Shown here: one piece after another, positions 56,560 through 64,000 of the stretch
Layout of the letters: each line of letters begins with the position of its first letter
Position numbering within the stretch: position 1 is the first letter of the stretch
Notes under the pieces: model-generated
Seen by the model: only the letters and a program-made list of their open reading frames with translations
Database searches by the model: none
Told to the model about the DNA's origin: nothing
From: an uncultured Luminiphilus sp.
GTDB taxonomy: Bacteria > Pseudomonadota > Gammaproteobacteria > Pseudomonadales > Halieaceae
Assembly (NCBI GenBank): GCA_943787485.1
Contig: CALSMP010000001.1
Coordinates: 248,001 to 312,000, forward strand
DNA length: 64,000 nucleotides
Direction: 5' to 3'
Made by a program: the position numbers and the translations under genes

Positions 56560-56982
56560 TTGAGCGACGAAGCGATATTTCGATTGGACCACCGACTTGC
56601 GTCGGACACTACCACGGTAGGTGTTTTGGTGCTGAGCCGCGTGTTGCTCATGAACGACAGTCGTTATCCATGGATAATACTGGTGCCCCAGCGTGCCGGG
56701 TTGGTGGAGTGGTCAGACCTTGGGGTGGCCGATCGGCATCTGTTGTTGGATGAAGCAGTGGTGGTTGGCGAGGTGATTAGCCGCCTGTGGGAAGTGGATA
56801 AAATTAATACCGCCAGCTTGGGTAACATGGTAGCTCAGCTTCATGTGCATATTATTGGTCGCCGCCACGGTGATCCGGCCTGGCCGGGTCCAGTCTGGGG
56901 CCGCGGTGAGGCGCTCCCCTACGAGCCTGTCGCACAGTCCAGTTTGGTGGCGACGCTGCGCAAAGAGCTTGGGTGTTTATGA
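56560..56982 (+). CDS. HIT family protein
   Basis: [26 protein letters not shown] (HxHxxxR/H triad region). Confidence 0.88.
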   Translation: MSDEAIFRLDHRLASDTTTVGVLVLSRVLLMNDSRYPWIILVPQRAGLVEWSDLGVADRHLLLDEAVVVGEVISRLWEVDKINTASLGNMVAQLHVHIIGRRHGDPAWPGPVWGRGEALPYEPVAQSSLVATLRKELGCL

Positions 56983-57416
56983 AAGCCCTTATCCAACGGG
57001 TGAGTTCGGCGTCGGTGTCAGTTGCTGGCGATGTTATCGGGGCCGTTGATCAGGGTTTGCTCGTGTTTGTAGGGATCGAGAAGCGCGATACCGTAGCGCA
57101 GGCCGAGCGCATGGCGGCGCGGTTATTGAGCTATCGTGTGTTTTCGGACGACGCCGATAAGATGAATCTCTCGGTGAGCGATGTAGGGGGTGGCCTGCTG
57201 CTCATCTCGCAATTCACTCTCGCTGCCGACACCAACACAGGAAAGCGAGCGAGTTTCTCCTCTGCCGCCCCGCCCGGGGAGGCCGAAGCCTTATTTAATC
57301 GCGTGGTGGACCAGATCAGGCAGCAGCACGCGCCCGTGGCCACCGGCAAATTTGGCGCCGATATGCAGGTGAGCTTGGTTAACGACGGTCCGGTGACTTT
57401 TTTGTTGACCGTGTAA
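56979..57416 (+). CDS. dtd: D-aminoacyl-tRNA deacylase
   Basis: [47 protein letters not shown]. Confidence 0.96.
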   Translation: MKALIQRVSSASVSVAGDVIGAVDQGLLVFVGIEKRDTVAQAERMAARLLSYRVFSDDADKMNLSVSDVGGGLLLISQFTLAADTNTGKRASFSSAAPPGEAEALFNRVVDQIRQQHAPVATGKFGADMQVSLVNDGPVTFLLTV

Positions 57417-57445
57417 ACTCCCCAATCCATGCAAGAGGCACCCCT

Positions 57446-58150
57446 ATGGCCCAGGGTTCAGTTAACCCGAGTCAGGTAAATACTGGTCCGGTAAAAAAAG
57501 CGATCCTGGATACGCTTACCCTATTTTTACCGGCTATCCCGTTTGCGTTGGTATTTGGACTGGTAGTGGTTGAGTCGGGCCTTCCTGCGCTCCTGGGTTG
57601 GAGTACTTCGCCACTGATGTTCAGCGGTGCTGCACAAATTACATTGGTAACCTTGCTCGGCGAGGGTGCCTCCCTTGCCGCCGCGGCGACGGCGGCGCTG
57701 ATTGTGGGGGCGCGTCATCTGTTTTACTCCATTACGCTGGCGCCTCGGTTTCAAGGCCAACCCGCTTGGTTTCGCTGGCTAGGGCCCTACCTGTTGATTG
57801 ATCAGCTCTTCGCGCTGACGGTCACCATGGAAAATCGCGACCCTGATTATTTTCGACGCTACTACCTGGCTTCGGGTTTTAGCTTTTGGACCTTGTGGAT
57901 GAGCTTCACCGCGCTGGGGTTGTTTATTGGCCCTGCTATTCCTGAAAGCTGGGGTCTCGCTTTCGCAACACCAGTTCTGTTTTTGGGCCTGTTGGCGCTC
58001 TCGGTCGATCGCTGGGAGAAAGTGGTGGTTGCCGTGGTGGCCATGTTGATCACCTTTGCGCTTGCGGATATGCCCAATCGGTCGGGTATGTTGGTGGCGG
58101 CGTTTCTGGGTATTCTGCTGGGATTAATGCTCGAGCGGTTTCGACGATGA
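57446..58150 (+). CDS. azlC: AzlC family permease
   Basis: AIPFALVFGLVVVESGL...SGAAQITLVTLLGEGAS...VGARHLFYSITLAP. Confidence 0.9.
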   Translation: MAQGSVNPSQVNTGPVKKAILDTLTLFLPAIPFALVFGLVVVESGLPALLGWSTSPLMFSGAAQITLVTLLGEGASLAAAATAALIVGARHLFYSITLAPRFQGQPAWFRWLGPYLLIDQLFALTVTMENRDPDYFRRYYLASGFSFWTLWMSFTALGLFIGPAIPESWGLAFATPVLFLGLLALSVDRWEKVVVAVVAMLITFALADMPNRSGMLVAAFLGILLGLMLERFRR

Positions 58151-58458
58151 CGGTGTTGTTAACAATCGCGGTGGTTGGCTTTCTTGGGTATTGCATGCGC
58201 GCCGTGTTTATTGTGTCGCTGGCCAAGCACGCCTTCCCGCCCTTGGCTCTGCGTGTGCTGGAATATGTTGCGCCCGCGGTGATGGGGGCTTTGGTGATGA
58301 CTATGCTCACCGGGGCAGAGGGCACTTTGGTCATTGGCGTGCCGGAGGTAGCGGGTTTGGTGGTGGCCGCAGGGGTGGTCGTTCGCACCCGCAATGTTGG
58401 TATCGGCTTGATCTCCGCGATGGCGGTGTTCTGGATCCTGGGAAGCGTGATCAGCTGA
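58147..58458 (+). CDS. azlD: AzlD family protein
   Basis: Four-TM small protein overlapping azlC stop; VGFLGYCMRAVFIV...LRVLEYVAPAVMGALV. Confidence 0.85.
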   Translation: MTVLLTIAVVGFLGYCMRAVFIVSLAKHAFPPLALRVLEYVAPAVMGALVMTMLTGAEGTLVIGVPEVAGLVVAAGVVVRTRNVGIGLISAMAVFWILGSVIS

Positions 58459-58576
58459 CACAATTCAGCAGAATTCTTATCGACGTCGGCATATTGCATC
58501 ATCCCGGCGCCCAGCTTTCTTCTGTGCAATAGGCCTATCGGCACCCCTGTGGTGTCAGGACTTACAGGAGAACACC

Positions 58577-59314
58577 ATGAGACCCTTTTTATCGACTAAT
58601 CGCTTTTTAACCACTGCCGCACTCGTCGGGGCTATTGCCGCAGCCACTGTGCTGCCCGTCAGCGCGATGGAGACGCAGACTAAGCAGGAACTCACCGCTT
58701 TGAGTACGGTAGCGGTTGCCACCGTGGCGGCTGGTCCTGTTGGTCTGGTGGCCGGAATATTGGGTGGCAGTTGGTTGATCGGCCAGATAGAAGACGCCGA
58801 TCAGTACGCCGCGACGGCGGCAGCGCTTGAGGATGTGGAGGTGGCGTTGGCCGCTCGGGAAGCGGAGCTCAAGGTCCTCGAACAGGAACTCACGGGAGCG
58901 CGGGAATCGCAACAGCGTTTTGCCCGGATGGCGCTGGATCAATTACAACTCGAAATGCTGTTCAAAACCGGGGACAGCTCCCTGACTCCCGGCGGCATCG
59001 ATCGGCTTGGCCTGTTGGCCGCCTTTCTGGAGAAAAATCTCGACCTAGATATCGTCATTGCCGGGTTCTCCGATCCCCGAGGTAACAGTGCTGCGAATCT
59101 GGCGCTGTCCAAAGCGCGGGCACAGCGGGTGGCGGATCAGCTGATGTCCCGTGGCATTAAGGCGGATCGGCTTCAAGTGGAAGCCTACGGCGAAACGCAA
59201 TCGACGGCGCAGGAGGGTGATCAGGATGCTTATGCGTTTGAGCGTCGGGTTCAGATCGCGCTGCAGCGGCGCGATGGTCGACAGCTTGCCCGGGTATCGA
59301 TTAGCGACGACTGA
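58577..59314 (+). CDS. OmpA-family protein
   Basis: Signal peptide, coiled-coil, OmpA C-terminal domain IVIAGFSDPRGNSAANLALSKARAQRVADQLMSRGIKADRL. Confidence 0.9.
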   Translation: MRPFLSTNRFLTTAALVGAIAAATVLPVSAMETQTKQELTALSTVAVATVAAGPVGLVAGILGGSWLIGQIEDADQYAATAAALEDVEVALAAREAELKVLEQELTGARESQQRFARMALDQLQLEMLFKTGDSSLTPGGIDRLGLLAAFLEKNLDLDIVIAGFSDPRGNSAANLALSKARAQRVADQLMSRGIKADRLQVEAYGETQSTAQEGDQDAYAFERRVQIALQRRDGRQLARVSISDD

Positions 59315-59915
59315 ACAGCACTGACAGATTGTTTGCAGGCATCTCTACGGTCGTAAGATGGTTGAAGTTGTGGTGGTCAGCCAGCTCGATCACACTTTCC
59401 AGATTTCGGACCCCCCAAGTGGGGTCCTGATTTTTTAGATGGCTATCAAAGGCGGCATTCGAGGGCGCGGTGTGTCGGCCGCCTCGCTTGAAGGGGCCGT
59501 AGAGATAGAGGACCCCTCCGGTGGCTAGGATGTGCTCAGCCCCCTGGAGCAGTCCCTCACAGCAGTGCCAAGGGGCGATGTGGATCATGTTGATGTTCAC
59601 GATCGCTGTGATGGGTTGGCCTGAGCTCCGAGGCTCACTCCACCAGTAGGGCGCACTGACGTCGAGACGCTGCGGGGGGTGGAGGTTGGCCGATGGATAA
59701 CGCTCCCGCCACGCGGCGATAGAGACGAGATTCTCTGGTTCGAGCTCTGTTGGCAACCATTCTCTGGGTGCGAGCGCCGGCGCGAAGTGAGCCGCGTGCT
59801 GGCCGGTGCCACTGGAAATCTCAAGAACAGCGCCCTCAGGGGGCAGATGGGTTGCTAGCACTTCGAGAATAGGCTCTCGGTTGCGTTCGGTTGCCGGTGC
59901 GTGGCGCTGGGTCAT
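59301..59915 (-). CDS. DUF938-type SAM-dependent methyltransferase
   Basis: HAPATERNREPILEVLATHLPPEGAVLEISSGTGQHAAHFAP; NINMIHIAPWHCCEGLLQGA. Confidence 0.88.
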   Translation of the reverse strand: MTQRHAPATERNREPILEVLATHLPPEGAVLEISSGTGQHAAHFAPALAPREWLPTELEPENLVSIAAWRERYPSANLHPPQRLDVSAPYWWSEPRSSGQPITAIVNINMIHIAPWHCCEGLLQGAEHILATGGVLYLYGPFKRGGRHTAPSNAAFDSHLKNQDPTWGVRNLESVIELADHHNFNHLTTVEMPANNLSVLFSRR

Positions 59916-60005
59916 GGAGCATCACTCCCGGAGCTCGAGCTCCCTTGGGTTAACTCAGGTAGACTGCCGTGTTGCTGTTCCATCTTTCTATCCATGAGGA
60001 GTTCC

Positions 60006-61181
60006 ATGAGCACTGACAGACAATACGACATTGTGGTTTTTGGCGCATCCGGCTATACCGGTCGGCTGGTCGCTGAATATTTGCACGAGCGCTACGGCGA
60101 TGCCGCGCTGTCCTGGGCGATGGCGGGGCGATCCCTCGATAAACTTGCCGCCGTTCGTACCGAGATTGGCGTGAGCGATACTATCCCGCTAATTGCGGTA
60201 AACAGCGATGATCCCGATTCCGTGGCAGCCATGGTGACCTCGACTCGCGTGGTGATCACCACGGTCGGCCCCTATCAGCTATATGGCAACGAGTTGGTTA
60301 AGCAGTGTGCAGAGGCCGGTACGGACTACGTTGATCTCTCGGGGGAACCCGGGTGGATGCATGAGACCATTGCAGCCTACAGCGCCGCCGCTAAAGCCTC
60401 AGGCGCGCGCATTGTGCACTCCTGTGGGTTTGATTCAATCCCCTTTGATCTTGGCATTTTTCACTTACAGGAGCACGCCAAGGCGGTAACCGGCAACACC
60501 GTCAGTCGGGTAAAAGGGCGGGTTAAATCCATGAACGGGGCATTTTCTGGCGGCACTATCGCTTCGCTGCGCGCGACCATGACGGCCGCCGCGGACAACC
60601 CCAGTCTGATCGGCATTCTGATAAATCCGTTTGCACTCACCGAGGGGTTTAGTGGTCCCGAGCAGCCCGACGGTAACAAGCCGGTGTACGAAGAAGAGCT
60701 CAACAGTTGGTCAGCCCCCTTCGTGATGGCACCCATCAACACCAAAAACATTCACCGATCTAACTTTTTAATGGGACACCCTTACGGTGAGGACTTCAGC
60801 TACGACGAGATGCTCCTGACGGGTGATGGCGACAAGGGTAAGGCCGCAGCTGAGTTTGTGGCAGCGGATGACTCGTTGGCAAAGAGCCCTCTGCAACCGG
60901 GTGAAGGCCCAAGCAAAGAGGAGCGTGAGAACGGCAGCTACGAAGCCATTTTTGTCGCTCAAACGGAATCCGGCGAGCTGCTAATGACCAGCGTCACCGG
61001 TGATCGAGATCCCGGCTACGGGTCCACCTCTAAGATGTTGGCAGAGTCTGCCTTGTGTTTGCTGCAGAATCCCGAGCTGGCAAGTGGCGGCATTTGGACG
61101 CCCGCCGCGGCTATGGGGCAAGCGCTTATCGACCGCCTCGAAACCAACGCCGGCATCAGTTTTAAGGTGGAGATACCCTGA
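60006..61181 (+). CDS. Saccharopine dehydrogenase-like / trans-acting enoyl reductase family protein
   Basis: YDIVVFGASGYTGRLVAEYLHERYG; TVGPYQLYGNELVKQCAEAGTDYVDLSGE; CGFDSIPFDLG. Confidence 0.88.
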   Translation: MSTDRQYDIVVFGASGYTGRLVAEYLHERYGDAALSWAMAGRSLDKLAAVRTEIGVSDTIPLIAVNSDDPDSVAAMVTSTRVVITTVGPYQLYGNELVKQCAEAGTDYVDLSGEPGWMHETIAAYSAAAKASGARIVHSCGFDSIPFDLGIFHLQEHAKAVTGNTVSRVKGRVKSMNGAFSGGTIASLRATMTAAADNPSLIGILINPFALTEGFSGPEQPDGNKPVYEEELNSWSAPFVMAPINTKNIHRSNFLMGHPYGEDFSYDEMLLTGDGDKGKAAAEFVAADDSLAKSPLQPGEGPSKEERENGSYEAIFVAQTESGELLMTSVTGDRDPGYGSTSKMLAESALCLLQNPELASGGIWTPAAAMGQALIDRLETNAGISFKVEIP

Positions 61182-61216
61182 TAATTACCGCGGGCATCAA
61201 CCGCTTGTCGCTTTTA

Positions 61217-61275
61217 TTGGGAAAATAATCCCAAAAAAAACTTGACGACCTCATATTTTGGGATTATTTTCCCAA
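61217..61275. promoter_or_regulatory. Paired 18-bp palindromic operators flanking/overlapping a sigma70-like promoter
   Basis: TTGGGA-AAATAA-TCCCAA at 61217-61234 and TTGGGA-TTATTT-TCCCAA at 61258-61275; promoter TTGACG (61242) -17 bp- TATTTT (61265-61270). Confidence 0.75.
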
Positions 61276-61278
61276 AAT

Positions 61279-62103
61279 ATGAGTGACGGAACCCGAAACG
61301 CCATCTACAAAGCCACGCAAGCGGTACTGCGTGGGTTGGTGCGCCTACTGCTTCGTCATGGTGTCGACTACAGCGCTTTCAGCACTCTCGCCCGCCAGGT
61401 GTTTGCCGATACCGCCTATGAAAAGCTTGAGCGAGAGAACGGCAAGGCGACGGCATCTGCAGTCTCAGCGCTCACCGGCTTAAGCCGAAAAGAGATCAAG
61501 CGATTACGGGAAACGGAATCCAATGTGCTTGCCAATGCCGCACAGGGAAGAAATCGGGCGGTGCGAGTGTTGGCCGGCTGGACCACCGACCCGCAGTTTA
61601 TGTCTGATGGACGGCCCCGCGTGCTGAGCCTTGATGCGACCAGCGGAGGATTCCAGTCATTGGTTGAATCCCATTCGGGGGATGTGACACCAATAGCCAT
61701 GCTCGCGTTACTCGAGCAGGCAGGCTGCGTCGCGCGGGTAGAGGGCGGTGTGCAGCTTATGCGCAACGCTTTCCTGCCTATGAGCACCCCCGCTGAGCGC
61801 TTCAATATTTTGGGTACAGATGCATCTGAGCTGGTCGCGTCGATTGACCACAACATTCATTGCGCTGAAAGCGAGCGTGTCTTTCAACGCAAAGTAAGCG
61901 TCCAAGGGTTATCCGCGAAGGATCTCGAGGATTTCAAACAGTATTCGAATGAGCGCTCCCAAGCGCTCTTAGAAGAGTATGACAAATGGCTGTCAGAGCG
62001 CGTTTTACCGAGCGAAAAGTCCGGAGATGAAAACGGGCATTACGCGGCAGTAGGTATTTATTTTTACAGCGATAAACAAGGAGGTACGGGAGATGGACAG
62101 TAA
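61279..62103 (+). CDS. DUF6502-like protein with putative helix-turn-helix region
   Basis: MSDGTRNAIYKATQAVLRGLVRLLLRHGVDYSAFSTLARQVFADTAYEKL...ATASAVSALTGLSRKEIKRLRE; start re-placed from 61258. Confidence 0.8.
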   Translation: MSDGTRNAIYKATQAVLRGLVRLLLRHGVDYSAFSTLARQVFADTAYEKLERENGKATASAVSALTGLSRKEIKRLRETESNVLANAAQGRNRAVRVLAGWTTDPQFMSDGRPRVLSLDATSGGFQSLVESHSGDVTPIAMLALLEQAGCVARVEGGVQLMRNAFLPMSTPAERFNILGTDASELVASIDHNIHCAESERVFQRKVSVQGLSAKDLEDFKQYSNERSQALLEEYDKWLSERVLPSEKSGDENGHYAAVGIYFYSDKQGGTGDGQ

Positions 62104-63862
62104 CCAATTTAAGGTTCTCCCAATGGTGGCCGCACTTGCGTTGACAGCAGTACATGCTGAGTCAGCGCCCGGCAATCGATTCGGTGCTCTAGTGAGTAAT
62201 GTAGGCGGCGTACGCGTTGGTATGCCGGCGGGTAAGGTCACGTCTGGGATAAGTGGGTCGGGCTTACCCGTTGCGATGGGCACTATTGACGGTTTTGGAT
62301 CGATTTTCGTTAACGGCGTAGAGTTCGATACGTCAAATGCAACCATCATCATGGATGGTGAGCTGGCTACTGAGGACGATCTGGGCGTTGGTATGGTCGT
62401 ACTCGTCGAGGGCACAGTGAATCCAGATGGGGTCACAGGCATCGCCGAAACCGTTATTTTTGATGATGAAGTAGAGGGTCCGATCACCGCTATAGAGGTT
62501 AATGCGAACGGCGATGCGAAGCTCATTACCGTACTGGGTGTCTCTATCATTGTTGAACGCACAGGCACTGTGTTCGAGAACGTTACTTTTGAGACCCTCT
62601 CGGTCGGAAATGTGGTTGAAGTGTCGGGATTCCCGGAGGGTATTGCGAGTCTGAGAGCAACCCGGGTGGAAAAAAAGGCTGATTCGTATGGTGCTGGACA
62701 GGTTATAGAAATAAAGGGCTTCATCAGCGGTTTACAGGCTACGGAGTTTTTAATTGGTGCTCAGCGGGTTGATTTTGCGACTGCCGATCTCGCGGATGTT
62801 CCGGGCGGGGTTCTAAATGAAGGTGATTATGTCGAGGTCTATGGCACTCTCGAAGGGGAGCTTCTTGTCGCCTCCCGTATTGAGTCCGAGGACACAGCAG
62901 CGATAAACCCAACTCCCGGAGCAACCTTTACGGTTCAGGGTGGTATCCGGAATTTCGTTAGCATAAGTAATTTTGATGTCGCTGGTATCAACGTTGACGC
63001 GTCCGGTGCGACCCTGACACCAGCGGATCTCAACTTGGGCAATGGCGTTGCCGTCGAGGTGACGGGGGTTTGGGAGGAAGAGACATTGGTTGCCGTTACA
63101 GTGGAATCGCGTCGAGGTGACATTGAGGTCGATGCATCGGTTACTGGTCTCGATCCAGCTGCTCGCTCAATCACTATCAGCGCGTTCGGTGGTTCTGTCA
63201 CGGTGATAACCGATGCCAAAACAATGTTCGATGATGATACCTCGGTGGTTACGAACTTGCAGTATGAAGACATTCGTGTGGGAGACTTCTTGGAGATTGA
63301 AGCTATCGATCTTGGAGATGGCCTCATCGCGACCCGAGTAGACCGTGACGATGCTAACGACGAAGTTATTCAGGCGCGCATCCAGGACCTTGACATAAAT
63401 GTCAGCATAACTCTTCTGGGAATCACTATCCCGGTATCTGGTGCGGAGTTTGAGGACCGCGACGGTAACGACGCCAGCGCAGAGATTTTCTTCCAACAGG
63501 CTACGATTGGTGACTTGGTAAAAGTCGAAGATGAAGAACCCGCGGATGGAAGCGCTGATGAGGTCGAGTTTGAAAATCCAGGCAGGCCTGACGGTGGGTT
63601 TGACTTTGATGACGATGATTCTGACGATGACGACCTCGACGATGATGAATCTGACGACGATGAATCTGACGATGATGAATCTGACGATGATGAATCTGAC
63701 GATGATGAATCTGACGACGATGAATCTGACGATGATGAATCTGACGATGATGAATCTGACGACGATGAATCCGACGACGAATCTGATGATGAGTCCGATG
63801 GTGACCCAGATACGCCGACAGGTTCCTTAGGCGGCAATTCGGGGCAGGGACTGTTGCTGTAA
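62093..63862 (+). CDS. Exported protein of repeated DUF5666-like modules with acidic (DDDES)n C-terminus
   Basis: GTIDGFGSIFVNGVEFDTSNATIIMDGELATEDDLGVGMVVLVEGTV and several similar beta-rich segments; RBS AGGAGG upstream; acidic tail. Confidence 0.8.
   Translation: MDSNQFKVLPMVAALALTAVHAESAPGNRFGALVSNVGGVRVGMPAGKVTSGISGSGLPVAMGTIDGFGSIFVNGVEFDTSNATIIMDGELATEDDLGVGMVVLVEGTVNPDGVTGIAETVIFDDEVEGPITAIEVNANGDAKLITVLGVSIIVERTGTVFENVTFETLSVGNVVEVSGFPEGIASLRATRVEKKADSYGAGQVIEIKGFISGLQATEFLIGAQRVDFATADLADVPGGVLNEGDYVEVYGTLEGELLVASRIESEDTAAINPTPGATFTVQGGIRNFVSISNFDVAGINVDASGATLTPADLNLGNGVAVEVTGVWEEETLVAVTVESRRGDIEVDASVTGLDPAARSITISAFGGSVTVITDAKTMFDDDTSVVTNLQYEDIRVGDFLEIEAIDLGDGLIATRVDRDDANDEVIQARIQDLDINVSITLLGITIPVSGAEFEDRDGNDASAEIFFQQATIGDLVKVEDEEPADGSADEVEFENPGRPDGGFDFDDDDSDDDDLDDDESDDDESDDDESDDDESDDDESDDDESDDDESDDDESDDDESDDESDDESDGDPDTPTGSLGGNSGQGLLL
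63638..63796 (+). repeat. In-frame tandem repeat, 15-bp unit GACGAYGATGAATCT (DDDES) x9, then two 12-bp units (DDES)
   Basis: Direct reading of sequence. Confidence 0.95.
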
Positions 63863-63873
63863 AGGGCAGGGTC

Positions 63874-64000
63874 ATGCACTCTAGGTTGGCGGTTGCACTC
63901 CCCGTGCCATCACGCCAACGACAAGCAGAGGCTGGCCTCCATGATTATTCGGCTCCTTTCCGAGCGCATTTCTCTGGTGTTTATCACTGCCAGTGGGCTT
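63874..64000 (+). CDS. Possible start of a downstream ORF truncated by the window
   Basis: Open frame from ATG 63874 (MHSRLAVALPVPSRQRQAEAG...) to window end; alternative ATG at 63941 in another frame; no recognised homology. Confidence 0.25.
   Translation, partial: MHSRLAVALPVPSRQRQAEAGLHDYSAPFRAHFSGVYHCQWA

Noticed and set aside
58577-59314. OmpA-family protein as part of a dedicated sortase (PdsO-type) system
   Set aside because: Architecture is vaguely similar, but no sortase, LPxTG substrate or two-component genes are adjacent
63370-63879. Serine/aspartate-repeat ORF (SSSDSSSSDS...) on the minus strand
   Set aside because: Mirror of the DDDES repeat on the plus strand; the plus-strand frame has RBS, signal-like N-terminus and domain content

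Overview
This 64-kb window looks like a gammaproteobacterial chromosome; gene content suggests a marine oligotroph, possibly the OM60/NOR5 (Halieaceae) type, but that placement is inference. Bases 1-12 kb hold the S10-spc-alpha ribosomal protein superoperon (3' end of rplW through rplQ, with secY and rpoA). The rest is mixed housekeeping and catabolic content: an alkylsulfatase-like MBL protein, a CYP153-like P450, uvrA/MFS/ssb, moaB-moeA, fabAB, manC-galU-algC, ispB/rplU-rpmA-obgE-proB, hemH, three acyl-CoA dehydrogenases, two adjacent ABC1/UbiB kinases, an Fe-S photolyase/DUF2256/CRY-DASH cluster, a TonB receptor followed by P1-type nuclease and nucleoside transporter genes, dtd, azlCD, OmpA, and a DUF6502-like/DUF5666-like pair. 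Most notable observations: (1) two 18-bp palindromes (TTGGGA-N6-TCCCAA) centred 41 bp apart around a probable leaderless promoter of the DUF6502-like gene, which precedes a multi-module secreted protein with a (DDDES)n tail; (2) four 11-bp-phased Pho-box-like repeats upstream of the TonB receptor; (3) apparent frameshifts in rpsC, ispB and proB, most likely sequence errors; (4) a structured leader between rpmJ and rpsM. No CRISPR, IS element, prophage, rRNA or tRNA was recognised. All family calls come from reading the sequence; no database search was run.
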